A stretch of DNA of 64,000 bases from Aplectana chamaeleonis (taxonomy: Eukaryota; Nematoda; Chromadorea; Rhabditida; Cosmocercidae), in assembly GCA_029168955.1 (NCBI GenBank), contig JAPDOI010000182.1, positions 1,054,001 through 1,118,000 on the forward strand, given 5' to 3'. Made by a program: the position numbers and the translations under genes. Shown here piece after piece: positions 46,180-58,200 of the stretch (positions are counted from its first letter, which is position 1; every line of letters starts with the position of its first letter). The notes below the pieces were generated by a model that saw nothing but the letters and a program-made list of their open reading frames with translations, did not search any database and was not told the DNA's origin.

Positions 46180-46744
46180 TACCAGGTTGTCCAATAATTC
46201 TTGTCCGAAGATCATGCTCTGCTGCTGGTGGGACACCAAGGGAATGCTGTACTTCGAGCTGCTATCGCAAGGCCGGACGGTCACCGCCTCCATCTACACC
46301 GATCAGCTCGAGAAACTAGCCGCCGCCATCCGAAAAAAGCGTCCCCGACAGGCCTCGGTCCACCTGCTGCACGACAACGCGCGCCCCCTCGTGGCGAAGG
46401 AGACCCAGCAGAAGCTGGCGACGCTCGGCTGGGAGACGGTTGCCCATCCGCCGTATTCCCCAGACCTCGCCCCCTCCGACTACCACTTTTTCCGCCCGCT
46501 GGAGCACCATTTGGCCGGAAGAAAATTCGCCAACTACGACAACCTCAAATCCGACATCGCGGACTTCTTCGAGTCGCAGCCCCCGGAGTTCTGGGCGAAG
46601 GTCATCGGCGACCTGCCCAATCGATGGGCTACTGTTGTGGATAACTGTGATGATTATATTGTTGATTAGACTAGTTTTTCAATAAAGTTGAAAAAAATTA
46701 AAAATGGTGAAATTTTCGTACAAGAATTATTGGACAACCTCGTA
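46180..46744 (+). mobile_element. Mariner deletion derivative, 565 bp
   Basis: Inverted ends TACCAGGTTGTCCAATAATT and (inward from the right) TACGAGGTTGTCCAATAATT, each starting with the TA target. The left terminal repeat runs directly into the middle of a transposase gene, so the promoter side, DNA-binding domain and first catalytic aspartate have been deleted. AATAAA at 46681 lies between the stop codon and the right end. The element could only move with transposase supplied from elsewhere. Confidence 0.95.
46214..46669 (+). pseudogene. Mariner transposase, C-terminal part (5' deleted)
   Basis: Open for 151 codons to a TAG. It contains the second catalytic aspartate in LLHDNARPL and the third in YSPDLAPSDYHFF, with exactly 34 residues between them (DD34D, the mariner spacing). 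The expected first aspartate (in the WxxTGDE region of full-length proteins of about 345 residues) and the helix-turn-helix domain are missing. The motif HDNARPH reads HDNARPL here. Codons are strongly G/C-ending, unlike the neighbourhood. No stops or frameshifts interrupt the retained part. Confidence 0.93.
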
Positions 46745-47252
46745 TTTGATATCCAGCAAATGGACAGAATTCTTCCTTTTCATCAGTTTTGGGAAGGCTC
46801 CTCCTAGCGTAACTATTGGAACTCAGGACAGTTAAGTCCATTTTAGTGGCTATTATCGTCTGACCAGAGAATTGATAACCAGCGAAGAGAAAATCTAGTC
46901 TAGAAATTCGACGATTCTGATGACGAACTTGGTCACCTGATCGAGGAAAGATGAGGAGATGGCGTGGCCTCTTCCAGTAGATCTCGGTGGAAGATTTCTC
47001 TCATCCGCCCAAACCTGAATCCACACACACAAAAGGTCTTGTCCAGTCGATTATCGAAGAGGAAGCGCAGATGGCACAGGCACATTTGAGGCCGAGTAAC
47101 GTGGCATGTCCAACCATCTAGCTGCAAAGGTGCAAAAGTGGTGCTCCTCGGAATGACTAGCGCGATTCATCAGCCGGGTTGTCGCAAATAAGAAGACGCC
47201 TGATAGAAAGGTCCCTTTTCTGGTGTAGTGCGGTGTCAGGCGTCGTTTAGCC
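46745..47252. other. No gene; a very short possible exon
   Basis: 46904-46954 reads KFDDSDDELGHLIEER to a stop after a GTCTAG acceptor. It is too short to claim. Confidence 0.25.
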
Positions 47253-47379
47253 GTCGTTTATACTTCCGCCGCCAAGCGGCGCGGCGGAGTGTAATCGTAT
47301 ATCGATCGCGTCGCGCCGCGTGATCAATATTACAGAAATGCACTATGCCGAGCCGCTCGGCGGCGGAAGTATAAACGAC
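47253..47379. mobile_element. 127-base palindromic MITE, GTCGTTTATACTTC
   Basis: GTCGTTTATACTTCCGCCGC is inverted as GGCGGAAGTATAAACGAC. GC-rich arms surround GTATATCGATCGCGTCGCG. Same family as 37554-37634. Confidence 0.87.
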
Positions 47380-47909
47380 GCCTTACGCTTCCGCCGTCGA
47401 GCGTCGCGGCGAACTGCAGTCCTATAATATTGATCGTGTCGCGCTGAGATCTTCGCGCAAATCACGTGCGCGCGATTACGTTTGCGTCTCGCTGAGATGC
47501 AACTTGACGTGAACGGCGTCGCGCAAAATAGGTTCCTTGCTGTGCAGTTGTTGAATCGTTTCGCCATCATTCACTCCTAAATAGGCTTGTAGGCTTGTAC
47601 TAAGCCTTTTTCCAGTTCAGGATGGGGCGCAGATCTTTCCTTGGAACTTTAGAGTCCTCGGGTACATTTCTCCAAACTCTTCACATTACCATGTAATGGC
47701 TTCATGATTTTTAAAGTATTCTTGAATCTTGAGTCTTTCATTTTGGTTATTCGATTTGAAGCGGAGCTGAACGCAAATAGTTCTCAGAGTTTTCATGGGA
47801 GCTCGAATAAATCTCAGTTAGTGGATATTTGTAGGATGCCTTCCTTTTAAAAAGCATCTAGGATTTTGCCATTTTTCTTTCTTCGTACCGCTGTGCGGAA
47901 AGCGGTTGA
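47380..47909. other. No gene assigned
   Basis: 47395-47520 continues in CGCGTCGC-rich sequence like that near 54900. The remainder is unassigned. Confidence 0.3.
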
Positions 47910-48210
47910 TCAAGAGACAGCAAGAGGCTTTATATCAAATATGGAAATCCCGTTGATCAGAAGAGAATCGTAACACCTTGGAAGCCCTCTAGGATCTTTC
48001 AAGAGAAACTGATTTATTTGGACAATATTCTGTATCTAAGATTTACACACGATCCTCATCTGGTGGAGTGCAGCGATCGGAAATGTGGTGCATTAGAGCC
48101 GGAACGAGGGCTATGATTCGCTGTGGGACGATCAGAGGACATCTGCTGCCGCTCATCCGCTTGTGGCGCTCCTTCACGCGACACTGGCCGATATCGATGT
48201 GTTCTTTTGA
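47910..48210 (+). pseudogene. Candidate coding segment with a frame change
   Basis: 47910-48116 is open for 68 codons of globular-looking protein, including KYGNPVDQKRIVTPWKPSRI and YLRFTHDPHLVECSDRKCG, then stops at 48114. The next frame over is open from 48097 to a stop at 48208 and reads NEGYDSLWDDQRTSAAAHPL. The two overlap by only about 20 bases, as a gene broken by one frameshift would. Alternatives are two exons with an unseen intron, or chance. Family not recognised. Confidence 0.33.
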
Positions 48211-48715
48211 GTACCTTCTTCTTGTTGCTTCTTCAAGGCCTTCCCGTAGACGAAGTTATCTGATTTCTCGCGCCTTGCACATCCGTCACAGCATTGTGGT
48301 GTATAGCCATCGAGTGTCGTCAGCTTAGCGCCTTCTCAAAATAGTCTCCATTCCAGACTGGATTGATGGATTTCTCTTGTTATTTTGCCTTCCTGCTAAC
48401 TCTTTCCAGTCTATTGTTTCTAAATTGTATATGACTGCGGGTTTTCACAGGATTTTCTCGGCTTTTCATTAAAGGCGAAGCTCTCCGAGCTAGCTCTCTC
48501 CATTGAAGACCCTCACTTGTCCTGCTAATCTCCTTTCTATCATTCTCACATATTTTTTCGATGCATCAATCTAACTGGTATTTTTCGTGTAGTGTGATAT
48601 ATGTAGATGTCGTCCAAATTACGCACTGCTATCTTCTATGTAACTGCCATGTTTTCAGATAATTTTTGAATACAAATAACAAATAATTTTTGACCTTATT
48701 CAACTCCTGTGTAAG
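48211..48715. other. No gene assigned
   Basis: No recognised features. Confidence 0.3.
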
Positions 48716-50304
48716 TACAGTTTACCACAGTGTTAAAAGGACATGGTGCGGTTGCGGTCACACACTAAAACTACGGTTGAAAACCTGGCTCTTCGTCAGA
48801 GCTCATTATCGATCGACAGCACAGCTGATTTTCCTGGTGAGTTACAGTTTTTCTTTTTTCTTGTTTGTTTCGGCATTATTTTTGTTGTTGACTGTTTAAA
48901 TATTGTGAATAGTGGCTATTAATAGTGCGTGAGGGAAATTAGCCGTTTGTTCGGGTTTCGGGGTGTCTTTTTTAAAATCTGTTTTGAAATAGAAAAAAAA
49001 ACGGCGAAGTCCTCCAGCACACTAACAAGGGAAGTATACAAAGCGTAGGTCGGATCGGCCAAACGACTAGTATCGTTTGTATCTCTTGTGGCTCAATAGT
49101 AAAACTGCGAAGTATCCAGCCCCAAGCTGCAGGTTCCAAGAAGTTACAAGCTTAAAAAGGTCGTTTTTTGTGCTTTTTGTACCTTCCAAAAAGCGCATTA
49201 GTCTTTGGGAAATCCGGAAAAGGAGTTCACAGATGTGTTCAGCGCCCAAAACTACCCCCCTGAGCAAAGTTTGGGTGAAGGCACATTTTCCATACTTTGT
49301 TCAGACTAATAGCGTTTTGGACTTGAACGGATTTTCGGTTGGGCGTTTATTTACAGCGATTAGAGGGCTTTGGAAGCGTTTAGAAAAATGTTCCAGATTT
49401 GACTTAGAATGCTCCCAGGGGGATTTTTTGGGGCGCTGATCACGATTCTAAGGTTTGTTTGTCGATTTTCCAAAGTTGTCGGCTAATTTTGTTCGAAGCT
49501 TCCAAACCGGGGAAATTTTTCAGGGAAAAACGCCACTTTCGAGATTTCCGTATCTCTACGATAATTTATGTCTCAAAATTATTTGCTGAAGGTTATTTGG
49601 AAAGCTAAACACGAATCTGGAGTCCGTTTATCGATTTTTCGTAGATTACGGTAGATTACGTTGGGTATACGGTAGTTTGGTCAAAATCTCAGATTTTACT
49701 CAAAACTTGTATACGGGGGTTATTCGGGGTAAAGAGGTACGAATTTAACGTCCGTTTGTCGATTTTCAAAATACTAAGGTGGGTTTTGACCCCTAAATGA
49801 CATGTTACCTACCGTAACCTACAGTAAACCTCAAAATTTCAACAAATGGGCTCCAGATTCGTGTTCACCACCTTAGATTACCACTACATACAAGTTTTGG
49901 GCTAAATCCGATAAATTTTTTTGTGAACTTCGAAAAAAATGCCTGATGGGTTTTTCGTGAGGCTTAAAAAATACAACTTTTTTGAACCTGCAGCTCGGGG
50001 CGGGATACTGCGCATTTTTACTATTAAGCCAGAGGAGATACAAACGATACTATTCGTTTTGGCAGATCCGACCTACGCTTCGTATACTTCCCTTGTAAGA
50101 AAAGCCCCTATTAGTAATAGTATGAGAGTCAGAAACAAATAAAGCAGAAACAAGTGTGAAGAAGAAGAAAAACCGTAACTCACCCAAAAAATCAGCTGTT
50201 CTGTCGATCGATGACGAAATCTGGCATAGTGCTAGGTTTTCCACCGTAGTTCTAGTGTGTGACCGCAACCGCACCATGTCCTTTTAACATTGCGGTAAAC
50301 TGTA
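48716..50304. mobile_element. TA-flanked Tc1-like element with a nested insertion
   Basis: Inverted ends of about 130 bases starting TACAGTTTACCACAGTGTTA and (inward) TACAGTTTACCGCAATGTTA share the AAAAGGACATGGTGCGGTTG block with 45937-46177. After removal of the 49026-50095 element and one TAA, about 516 bases remain. No transposase frame. Confidence 0.88.
49026..50095. mobile_element. Nested element with TAA duplication, 1,070 bp
   Basis: Inverted ends of about 90 bases, starting CAAGGGAAGTATACAAAGCG and (inward) CAAGGGAAGTATACGAAGCG, are flanked by TAA on both sides (49023-49025, 50096-50098). A 3-bp TAA duplication fits PIF/Harbinger. The AT-rich interior encodes nothing recognisable. 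Confidence 0.9.
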
Positions 50305-51392
50305 TGTGGTTACATGTCGGCCAAATCTCTGTCTCAAATCTCACTCTGCGGAGAGCCGTTAGATATACAGAATCTTCCAGGTCTCCTTTTTGACTCCACG
50401 TATGTTACTTGTTACTACGGTTACTGTCCTGCGCGGCAACGTTTGGGGGGGGGGGAAATGAAAATTCTCTAAAATTGGAGATGGGGGCGTAAAAATTTTG
50501 TGGCAAAAATTAAGAATATGGAAAGTAGCTTTAATAAATGTAGGGATAACGTAAAAATTTCGTCCGTTTTTGAAAGTTTTGATCATCATGTAGGTAGGGA
50601 CGTAGCTCCGTCGGGTCCGGAGCTACGGTCTGCTTGTCCCAGTGTTGCGTTTCTTTCTCATTTCTGAAATTGGTTTTTGGCAGCTCTGATGGAACGTTGC
50701 CGTTTTCCCGTCCTTCTATTTTTTTCAACGCCGGATTCACTTCTCCAGAAATTTGACTCTGTGAACATTGACAAGAAGGCGAGTGCAGATTCATCTTCGC
50801 GGCTTCCTCTCCCTCCCGAATACGAAATCCCTAAGGAATCGGCGAACCAATGTCATATCTCATATCATGTATACATGACGAAATTCCACTATTCTTGCAT
50901 TCCATTGCTTTCTTTCTTCCAATACTCCCCACTGAACGACTTCTTCACCCATCTAGTAAATTTGGTTTATTTAAATGTTGCCGCATTTTTAGCTTATGAA
51001 TGCTTCTTTTTCTCCTAAGTGAAGTATGTCCAGTGAGCTTGGCCATTTCAAAAAAAAGCATAATTTTGGAACTGTTTCTGGACGTAGAATCCGAATATGC
51101 TCTGCAGAGCTGGCCGCGCCCTTTCTGAACGAAGTTACAGATGTTTTCTAAATATTGCAAAAATTTCGGATTATATCAGGAGAGTTTTGGGGTGTTCCAA
51201 ACAGTTATTCTGGCTTGGGTTCAAATCCTTGAGAGTTACTTGTTGGATGATGTCTATAACCTATATTGGTGCGTTGAAAACAGAAGAATGACCCTAAAAT
51301 TCGTGTTTAGCACTCCTAATAATCAGCTTTGTCAGGCTTTCAGACAATTTAATGGCTTTACCCTAACTGCCGCATACCCGCCGAGGTTTAGC
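50305..51392. other. No gene confirmed
   Basis: A possible exon at 50749-50954 follows TTCTCCAG and reads KFDSVNIDKKASADSSSRLP, ending at CTA/GTAAAT or continuing to 51018. G10 run at 50443. Otherwise unassigned. Confidence 0.25.
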
Positions 51393-51844
51393 TTAAAGGC
51401 AGGGCTCGCGATAAAATCGGTTGTTTTGCCATCCCCATGGAAAGGTAGATCTGGGCATCACAAAAATGAAAATAGGTAAAAAATTGGATAGAAAACGCTC
51501 AGGAACGAGTTTTTGCTCGGTGTCCTCCCGCCTTCATTTGTCGAGATTTCTATAAAAGCCTGTTTTGTTAACTTTTATTTTGCTTCTAAAGTGGTTTCTG
51601 GGCACTTCTGGAGACTGCTGACTACTTCAAGAGTAAAATAAAAAGGCGGATGAACAAGCATTAACGAAAATCTCGTTAATTAGGGGGCCGGCCGACACCA
51701 GTAATTATCCGTTTCATCTTGTTTTTGAGCGTTTTTTCCGCTAAGTTCCGGGTTTTTTCACTTATTTTTACTTTTGTGATGACCAAATCTACATTCTCGT
51801 CCGGAGAGCTCAAAAATCGTTTTGAACGAGAACCCTGCCTTTGA
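51393..51844 (-). mobile_element. TTAA-type element, family E, copy 2
   Basis: The left flank is TTAA with terminus AGGCAGGGCTCGCGATAAAA; the right is TTGA with (inward) AGGCAGGGTTCTCGTTCAAA. Collinear with 12616-13066 in reverse. Confidence 0.86.
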
Positions 51845-53908
51845 TCTATTGAAAATTCGGGCTAAATATGTATTCCAGGTAACCGTCCTCCTCACAGAAA
51901 AGCTTCGATCCGAATCCAATCAAGCCCTATGGGAGCCGTCAAAAATCGCATTGGGCTCTCAAAATATCACACCAGTAGGATGCAGAGATGAGCGGATCTA
52001 CGAGTTTCGCGTTCCCAAACCCGAAACCACGCGAAGTGGAAGGCGGAAATATCCTCTCTATTGAATCAGAACCTGTCAACAGATAATTTCAATTTTTCCG
52101 TGTTTGTCGCTCCGTAAACAGCACTTCCGCGCTTTTCGAGGCGTTTTGCACTCTGTTTCCAAAACTCGAGTAGAAATTTTCTTATTGCAGCTCGAAACCC
52201 GATTTCCAAATTTTTCACAATGATATTTCGCTTTATTCTTTTTTGAAGCTTCGAACAGAGTCTGTCAAAATCTATGGTAACTTGGCGGATATTTCTCACA
52301 TCCGTGATCACTACTCCTTACAACCCTTATTGGGAGACTTGCAGATGGATTTGAAAGGTTTCCTTCAAACGCTTCAGGGTCAACTTGATTAATATGGAGT
52401 AGGCTTCCAGTCTTTTCCAGTCCGTTGCCTGGAGCAAGCGTAGACAGCTTTGGAGAGCGTATCCGTGTTCTACGTGCATGAAAACGGTTCTCAAAATATA
52501 TTCTTCTGCATCTTCTTTTTATACCTTTTCTTAGCACAGTTCATAGAGTATTCATGTTCTTTGTTTCGATCTGCGCACAGTATTATACCATTTCAACCAT
52601 TGTTATCCAACGATTGCCTTATGCAAACGTAATAAACATAAACATAAACATTTTTCAGAACCGCCACAATCACTGTTAAGAACTCTCTCATTAGGCCCGC
52701 TCACCTTCTCCTTTCTTACAAAGGTCATTATGAATATGATTGGGTTTGATTTTTTCATTGCATACAGACGAGTAGGGTTCTTGAGCAACATGGACATATT
52801 GATGACATTGAATTTCCCCCAGTAGTGTCTGTCCTACTCTGCACTATTCTTTCACGCAGCCTTTCATCCTCTTCATACATATTTCCCCAGTACTAGTCAG
52901 CCGTCTCGGTCAGCGTGGGAATCGTAAGGGATGAAGTGAAGTGGAATAGGATCCTAGCTCGTCCACATCGGCGCCACCCTGAGTCTGCTTTGTCCGGTGT
53001 TGTGGGCGCATCAGCTATTCGAGTGGTCTACAAATGGTTTTCTGACGCCTTCCTGGACTTTGGCAGCTGGATTTGTCTGAAAGAGGCCTGGAGAGAGCCT
53101 TCCTGTGCAGTTCCTATTGAACAAACCTAATGCTTGCTAGCATCAATCATTCTACGCAGTTTTGATGATCAATCACATCCCTTCTCTGTGTGTACTAATA
53201 AATGATTGCGACGTTGACATTTCCTCTACCCCTCCCTCATTATCCAATCCCGTCTGTTATATCCTTTGCACTTCTCCATTATTATGAGAAGCGACCTTGA
53301 TATTCCGCCGGAGGAAATATCACCTGCTCGTTTTGACTCTCAGACGCTTTTCAATGGCTGTGGCTTGAGCGATATATGTATCGCTTCTATGCCTTTCTAT
53401 GTTCTGCCTTTCTTCTATCCGTCTCCTTGATAGTCGAGATTTCCTTATGGAAAATTCCGACTTCTGTGAACCTTTCATGAAACTTTGCAGTTCCTAACTT
53501 CTCAGGTTTCACTTTTTTATATTTCAAAGAAATAGTTGCCAGAAAAGCTTAGTTCTGATCCTTGAATTCTGTGCTCAGCTCGTCCACCTTGTAATACTTT
53601 ACAAACAAATAATAATGAGCGTCAGTAACAAGCCAGATGGAGACGTTGGATTGCATGGAGAGAAAACAGTATAGACGTCTGTTAGGATATTTCTGGCCGC
53701 CGATGTGCCTTGGATGGAGACTCCTACACTGAAATTGAGGCAACCCACTCTTGAAACGAGGAAGATGCCAGCACATCCCACGCCCTTCTTAAGCGACAAT
53801 GGAAGGTTGGCTTCGACTGTTCGGGCATATACTCAAAAGACGGCCAGATCGTCGTGTTCAACACGCTCAACAATGTTTCCGATTCCTGTCTGGAAACGGC
53901 CGCCTGAA
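51845..53908. other. No gene assigned
   Basis: Several open frames of 60-115 codons (52537-52265 minus, 53705-54049 plus) lack splice support, and the latter runs into a MITE. No repeats recognised. Confidence 0.3.
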
Positions 53909-54024
53909 GCCGTATTCATGAAACTACGGGAGCCTTCCGGGAAGGTTCAAAGTCCGCGCGCCGCATACGTCGTCTGGTTTCTAAAAACCTTTTTGGGAGG
54001 CTCCCGTAGTTTCATGAATACGGC
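53909..54024. mobile_element. 116-base palindromic MITE
   Basis: GCCGTATTCATGAAACTACG is inverted as CGTAGTTTCATGAATACGGC, with GGGAGCCT/AGGCTCCC continuing the arms. Confidence 0.87.
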
Positions 54025-54242
54025 CACTGGATATAGGCAAAAATTTTGAATGGATGTGGTGAAGGATCTGAAATCACTTAGCTTCGAATGGTAATTCAGG
54101 CGCAATATTTCACTTTGCTGGAAGTGGAATACCAACGAATTTTGTTGAAGTTGTTGTAGCTGAAGACCGTGACAAATGGTCACGGCTGACGGCACACCTT
54201 GGCGAGGATGCGGCCCGACAGCATCAGGCGGAAGTCGGCCTA

Positions 54243-54532
54243 TTAAAGGCACTGTTCACGATAAAAAACCGTAATCTAATTTCCTATGTTTTTCAGTAGG
54301 CAAGTTCACGAAGTAGAGAGTAATAGTGAAAGGTCCTCATAAAACTGAAATGTCGCGGAAAAAACAGTAAAAAACCTCTTGAGTATTCATTTACGCCTGT
54401 TGGTGTATTTTCCGCACTGCGGACAACACATCAAACCAAACGTCGCAAATGGCTTTGAGCTTCGAAATTCATAGGTAACTGACTTTGCTTTCTGTTTCGT
54501 GACCCAAAATCTCTCAAAGAATAAGATAGGTA
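54243..54532 (+). repeat. TTAA-type element, family H, left part (copy 2)
   Basis: TTAA then AGGCACTGTTCACGATAAAA. Collinear with 29321-29602 for about 280 bases; no right terminus found in either copy. Confidence 0.62.
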
Positions 54533-54586
54533 TTTAAATATCCATGTTATATGGCGGGGGCGAGGCGATGAAATGGGTCGGCTGTA

Positions 54587-54764
54587 GAGTGTTGGAACGA
54601 ATATTTCTCTTGAATATTCGAATAAACGAAATAAACGAATTCGAATAATTCACTCTTTTGAATATTCGATTATTCGAATAACCCGAATAATCCACTTCTG
54701 TGAATATTCGAATTTATCGAATATTCGAATAAAATTCGAATAAACGATTATTCGGGCAACACTC
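54587..54764. mobile_element. AT-rich MITE of TTCGAATA motifs, copy 1
   Basis: GAGTGTTGGAACGAATA at the left is inverted as TATTCGGGCAACACTC at the right. The whole interior is made of GAATATTCGAATAA-type motifs. Related copy at 61177-61317. Confidence 0.75.
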
Positions 54765-55297
54765 AATTGCGTACTATTCCACTCAATCCACTCAGGAAAA
54801 CTGGGGCGTCGACAACAGGTTGATAAGTTGTCATCTCATAAACCGCACCCTCTTGAAAACTCAAATCGCGCGCACTGTCAGCCTCAGGTGGCGCTCAGAG
54901 TTCACTCGCGGCGCGACGCGATGGTATAATCAGCCTACATATCGATCAAGCGACGTCGCGTCGCGTCGTCGCTGGGTGATCACAGTAAAGAGGCGCAATA
55001 CATTCGAAATGACGCGCGATTTCCCTTCACGCGGCGTCCATCGCGTCGCCTTGCAATGCAACGCGACGCGACGGCAGCCTCGCTGCTGCTTTTCTTCAGT
55101 GTTTTTTCTTTGACACAATCAAATTTAACAATGAAATGAGTAAAATAAGCATATCTATGATCACATGCACTTAATAGAGCACGAAAAAACGGTTGGTGTT
55201 GCGAGAAAAATATTGCCGTGGCTTGTTTACGAGAAATTGCGTACGTACGCAATTGCGCGTAGTCTCCCAGCGTTCGCGCACCGTTCATACCTAAATA
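54765..55297. other. No gene; GCGACGCG-rich block
   Basis: 54900-55080 is dense in GCGACGCGA and TCGCGTCGC in both orientations around ATATCGATCAAGCGACG, resembling 47280-47330. Probably a diverged palindromic element. The open frames result from it. Confidence 0.4.
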
Positions 55298-58200
55298 CAG
55301 TGCGGTCGGCTGCCAAGGGTAAAAAGGCGGCGGCGGGCGGCGGCCGCCGCCGTTTTTGTGCGGCGCCCAACTTAGGAACTGTTTAACGCGTTAAACGACT
55401 TACTCGGCTGATTATGTTTTTGTGGCATACTTGAAGCAGCCCTATGATTCCACTAAAGAAGTGTGGAGAAATTTCGACTTGTTTGAATTTTTCCGAAAAA
55501 TTGAACTGGAAGAATGGCGAGTCTTCAGATGCTCATAAACATTTCTAGAACAACGTTATATTGTCAGAGATAATAGTAAGTGGTGCAGAATATTCGGTAT
55601 TACAAAAATAAAATATTTTCTCAAAAAACACCGAGCTGGGAAGAATAGACGAAAGCTGCAATTGAGCACTGCGCTGGTTGATTGAGATTAATTGTGATCA
55701 CAGACAGGCCTGTGGTGGTTGAAATGTTATAATGTCGATTCAAATAATTTGTGTGCGCAGCCTCGATACTACCAAAAATTTTTCTGGTCATTCGGGCATT
55801 TTGGAAAAAATCTGAAATTTGGTGTTTTTTTTTTTGGGAATCCAGTGTCCGTAAAAAACCCCCACAAAAGTATTCCTTTATGGTGATGAATGCCTACTGT
55901 CAAGACAAGTATGTGACACCACTAGTGAGTTATTTGCTCATTTTCGATTCTGATTTCCAAATTATCATTGACTCAACATTGTTCTGCGGGACGCAATTAA
56001 ATTTTATGAGGCTCTCGACTGTATAACTCCTATGAAGTAGATTTTTCGGAAGAGTTAATTATGTAAAAGTTCATGGGCATTATTAAAAATACCAGAATAG
56101 GAGAAACACAAAAACGAAAAATTTTGACATTTTTTGAAAATTCGTCTTTCTTGTTTTTATTCTTTGGTATTCAGCACCTATTTAAAACAATTGATGGGCA
56201 GTGCAGCGATTATTACCCTGATCTCGGATGAGAGCTCATAATTCCACGCTATGAGTTAGTTTGACGCAGATTTATCAAAGAATGGGTGAAAGGTTTTTCA
56301 AAAAGTGCTCCACGCTCACATCAGCGGCGTTTTGATATTTGGCCGCATGCGGATTTTATATGAGAAGGGGTGTGGCACTGCAGGTGCTTTCCGCGTGTCA
56401 GTGAAAGTTTCTGAAATCCATGGAAGGCCTTTTACAGAAAATGATTAAACTTCGGTTTGTAAAATAATATTATATCAAAGTTCAATATTTACACCAACGT
56501 CAAACATTCTCCTTTCAAGCTCAATCAATGCTCTTGTCACATACGAAAGAGTTAAAGAAGGCCGTTACTGAACCTCTCATTATGGACGAGAATCAATTTA
56601 GATGGTGATAAGAAAAAATAGGAGCTGAACCCAGCTCCTCACGCCATACTTGCCTAAGTATACGATTCAGAAAGGTTTCATATCGTGATATTGAAGTGGA
56701 AAGGTTGCACATAGAATATTAATGAGCTAAGTATCTTAATAGTCGTAGAATAGAATCTTAAACGTGGATGCGAAAAATCTCGATTTTTCGTCGATAATTC
56801 AGTTTCTGGGCCTGATCTGGGCTCACTGATGACAGACAGTGTCATTGTCACAAAATTAAATCGACGAAATTCGTGCTCGCCCACAAAAACGCCTAAACAA
56901 TATTCAGATACATGAAAAAGTTCTTGTGTCAGTTTTGTGCGAAATGTCATTCTTCGAGGGCAGCTGAACTGAAAATGACCTAAGTTCAGACTGAAAGCTT
57001 AATTTGAAGAAACGTGAACTCGTCAATACTGACAGGATTTTTCACGGTAGTATAGGAGATACGAATGTGTAGGTTATGGCAAATATCCTGACTCCTCTGA
57101 ATATGCCCTGATCTCGTTCCTTCTGGCATCGATATGCCAGTCGCCCTGCTAATCGCTGACTTCGCACCTCCAGTTGGATCCGTCAGGTCACCCACAATGG
57201 CCCACCAACAGCACAGGACTCAACGTATCTCACTAGAATAGAAGTAACTTCTAGAATTTCATAAACTATTCATTATTTAATCGGAAAACAAGAAAATTCG
57301 GGTTTCTATTCAACTAATCGGAAAAATCTTCCGAATTCTCATTCGAATCGAATAGAAATAAAATGGACTTTTTCCATCTTCTTTACTAATTCAAAAGAAG
57401 TGAGATTTCCATAGCCTTAAAAAAATACCGAATGAATGTACGCATTCGAATAAGACACATATAAACTTTCCTAATGAGTGAATTCTTCGAATAACGCGTT
57501 TTTATATTTTCGAATGAATGAGTTCGAGAAAACTCCGATCTTTTGAATGAGTAAAGAAAATGGAAAAAGTCTATTTTTATTTCTACTGATTCAAGTGAGA
57601 ATTCGGAGGATTTAACCGATTAGTTGAATAGAAATTGAATTCTGTGTTTTTCCGTGATGCATACGTATGAAAACCATGAACATTCTCAAAATACCGAGAC
57701 TTCAGAAGTTACTTCTATTCTAATGAGATACGTTGAGTCCTGTGCTGTTGGTGGGCCGTTGTGGTGACCTGACGCGTCCAACTGGAGGTGCGAAGTCAGC
57801 GATTAGCAGGGCGACGGCATATCGATGCCAGAGGAACGAATCAGGGCATATTCAGAGGAGTCAGGATATTTGCCATAACCTGCACATTCGTATCTCTATA
57901 CTACCGTGAAAAATCCTGTCAGTATTGACGAGTTCACGTTTCTTCAAATTTCGCTTTCAGTCTGAACTTAGGTCATTTTCAGTTCACAGCTGCCTTCAGA
58001 ATGACATTTCGTACAAAAACTTGACACAAGAGAACTTTTTCTATGTATCTGAATATTGTTTAGGCGTTTTTGTGGGCGAGCACGAATTTCGCTGATTTAA
58101 TTTTAATGACACTCGTCTGTCATCAGTGAGCCCAGATCGGGCCCAGAGCTCCGAATTCAATCGACGAAAAAATCGAGATTTTTCGCATCCACGTTTAAGA

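Noticed and set aside
51205..51235. GGTTCAAATCC, resembling a tRNA B-box
   Set aside because: No A-box or pairing stems lie at the right distance.
56678..56950. 90-codon minus frame in the left arm of the giant palindrome
   Set aside because: The corresponding stretch in the right arm is frameshifted within a few codons, so it is not conserved as protein.
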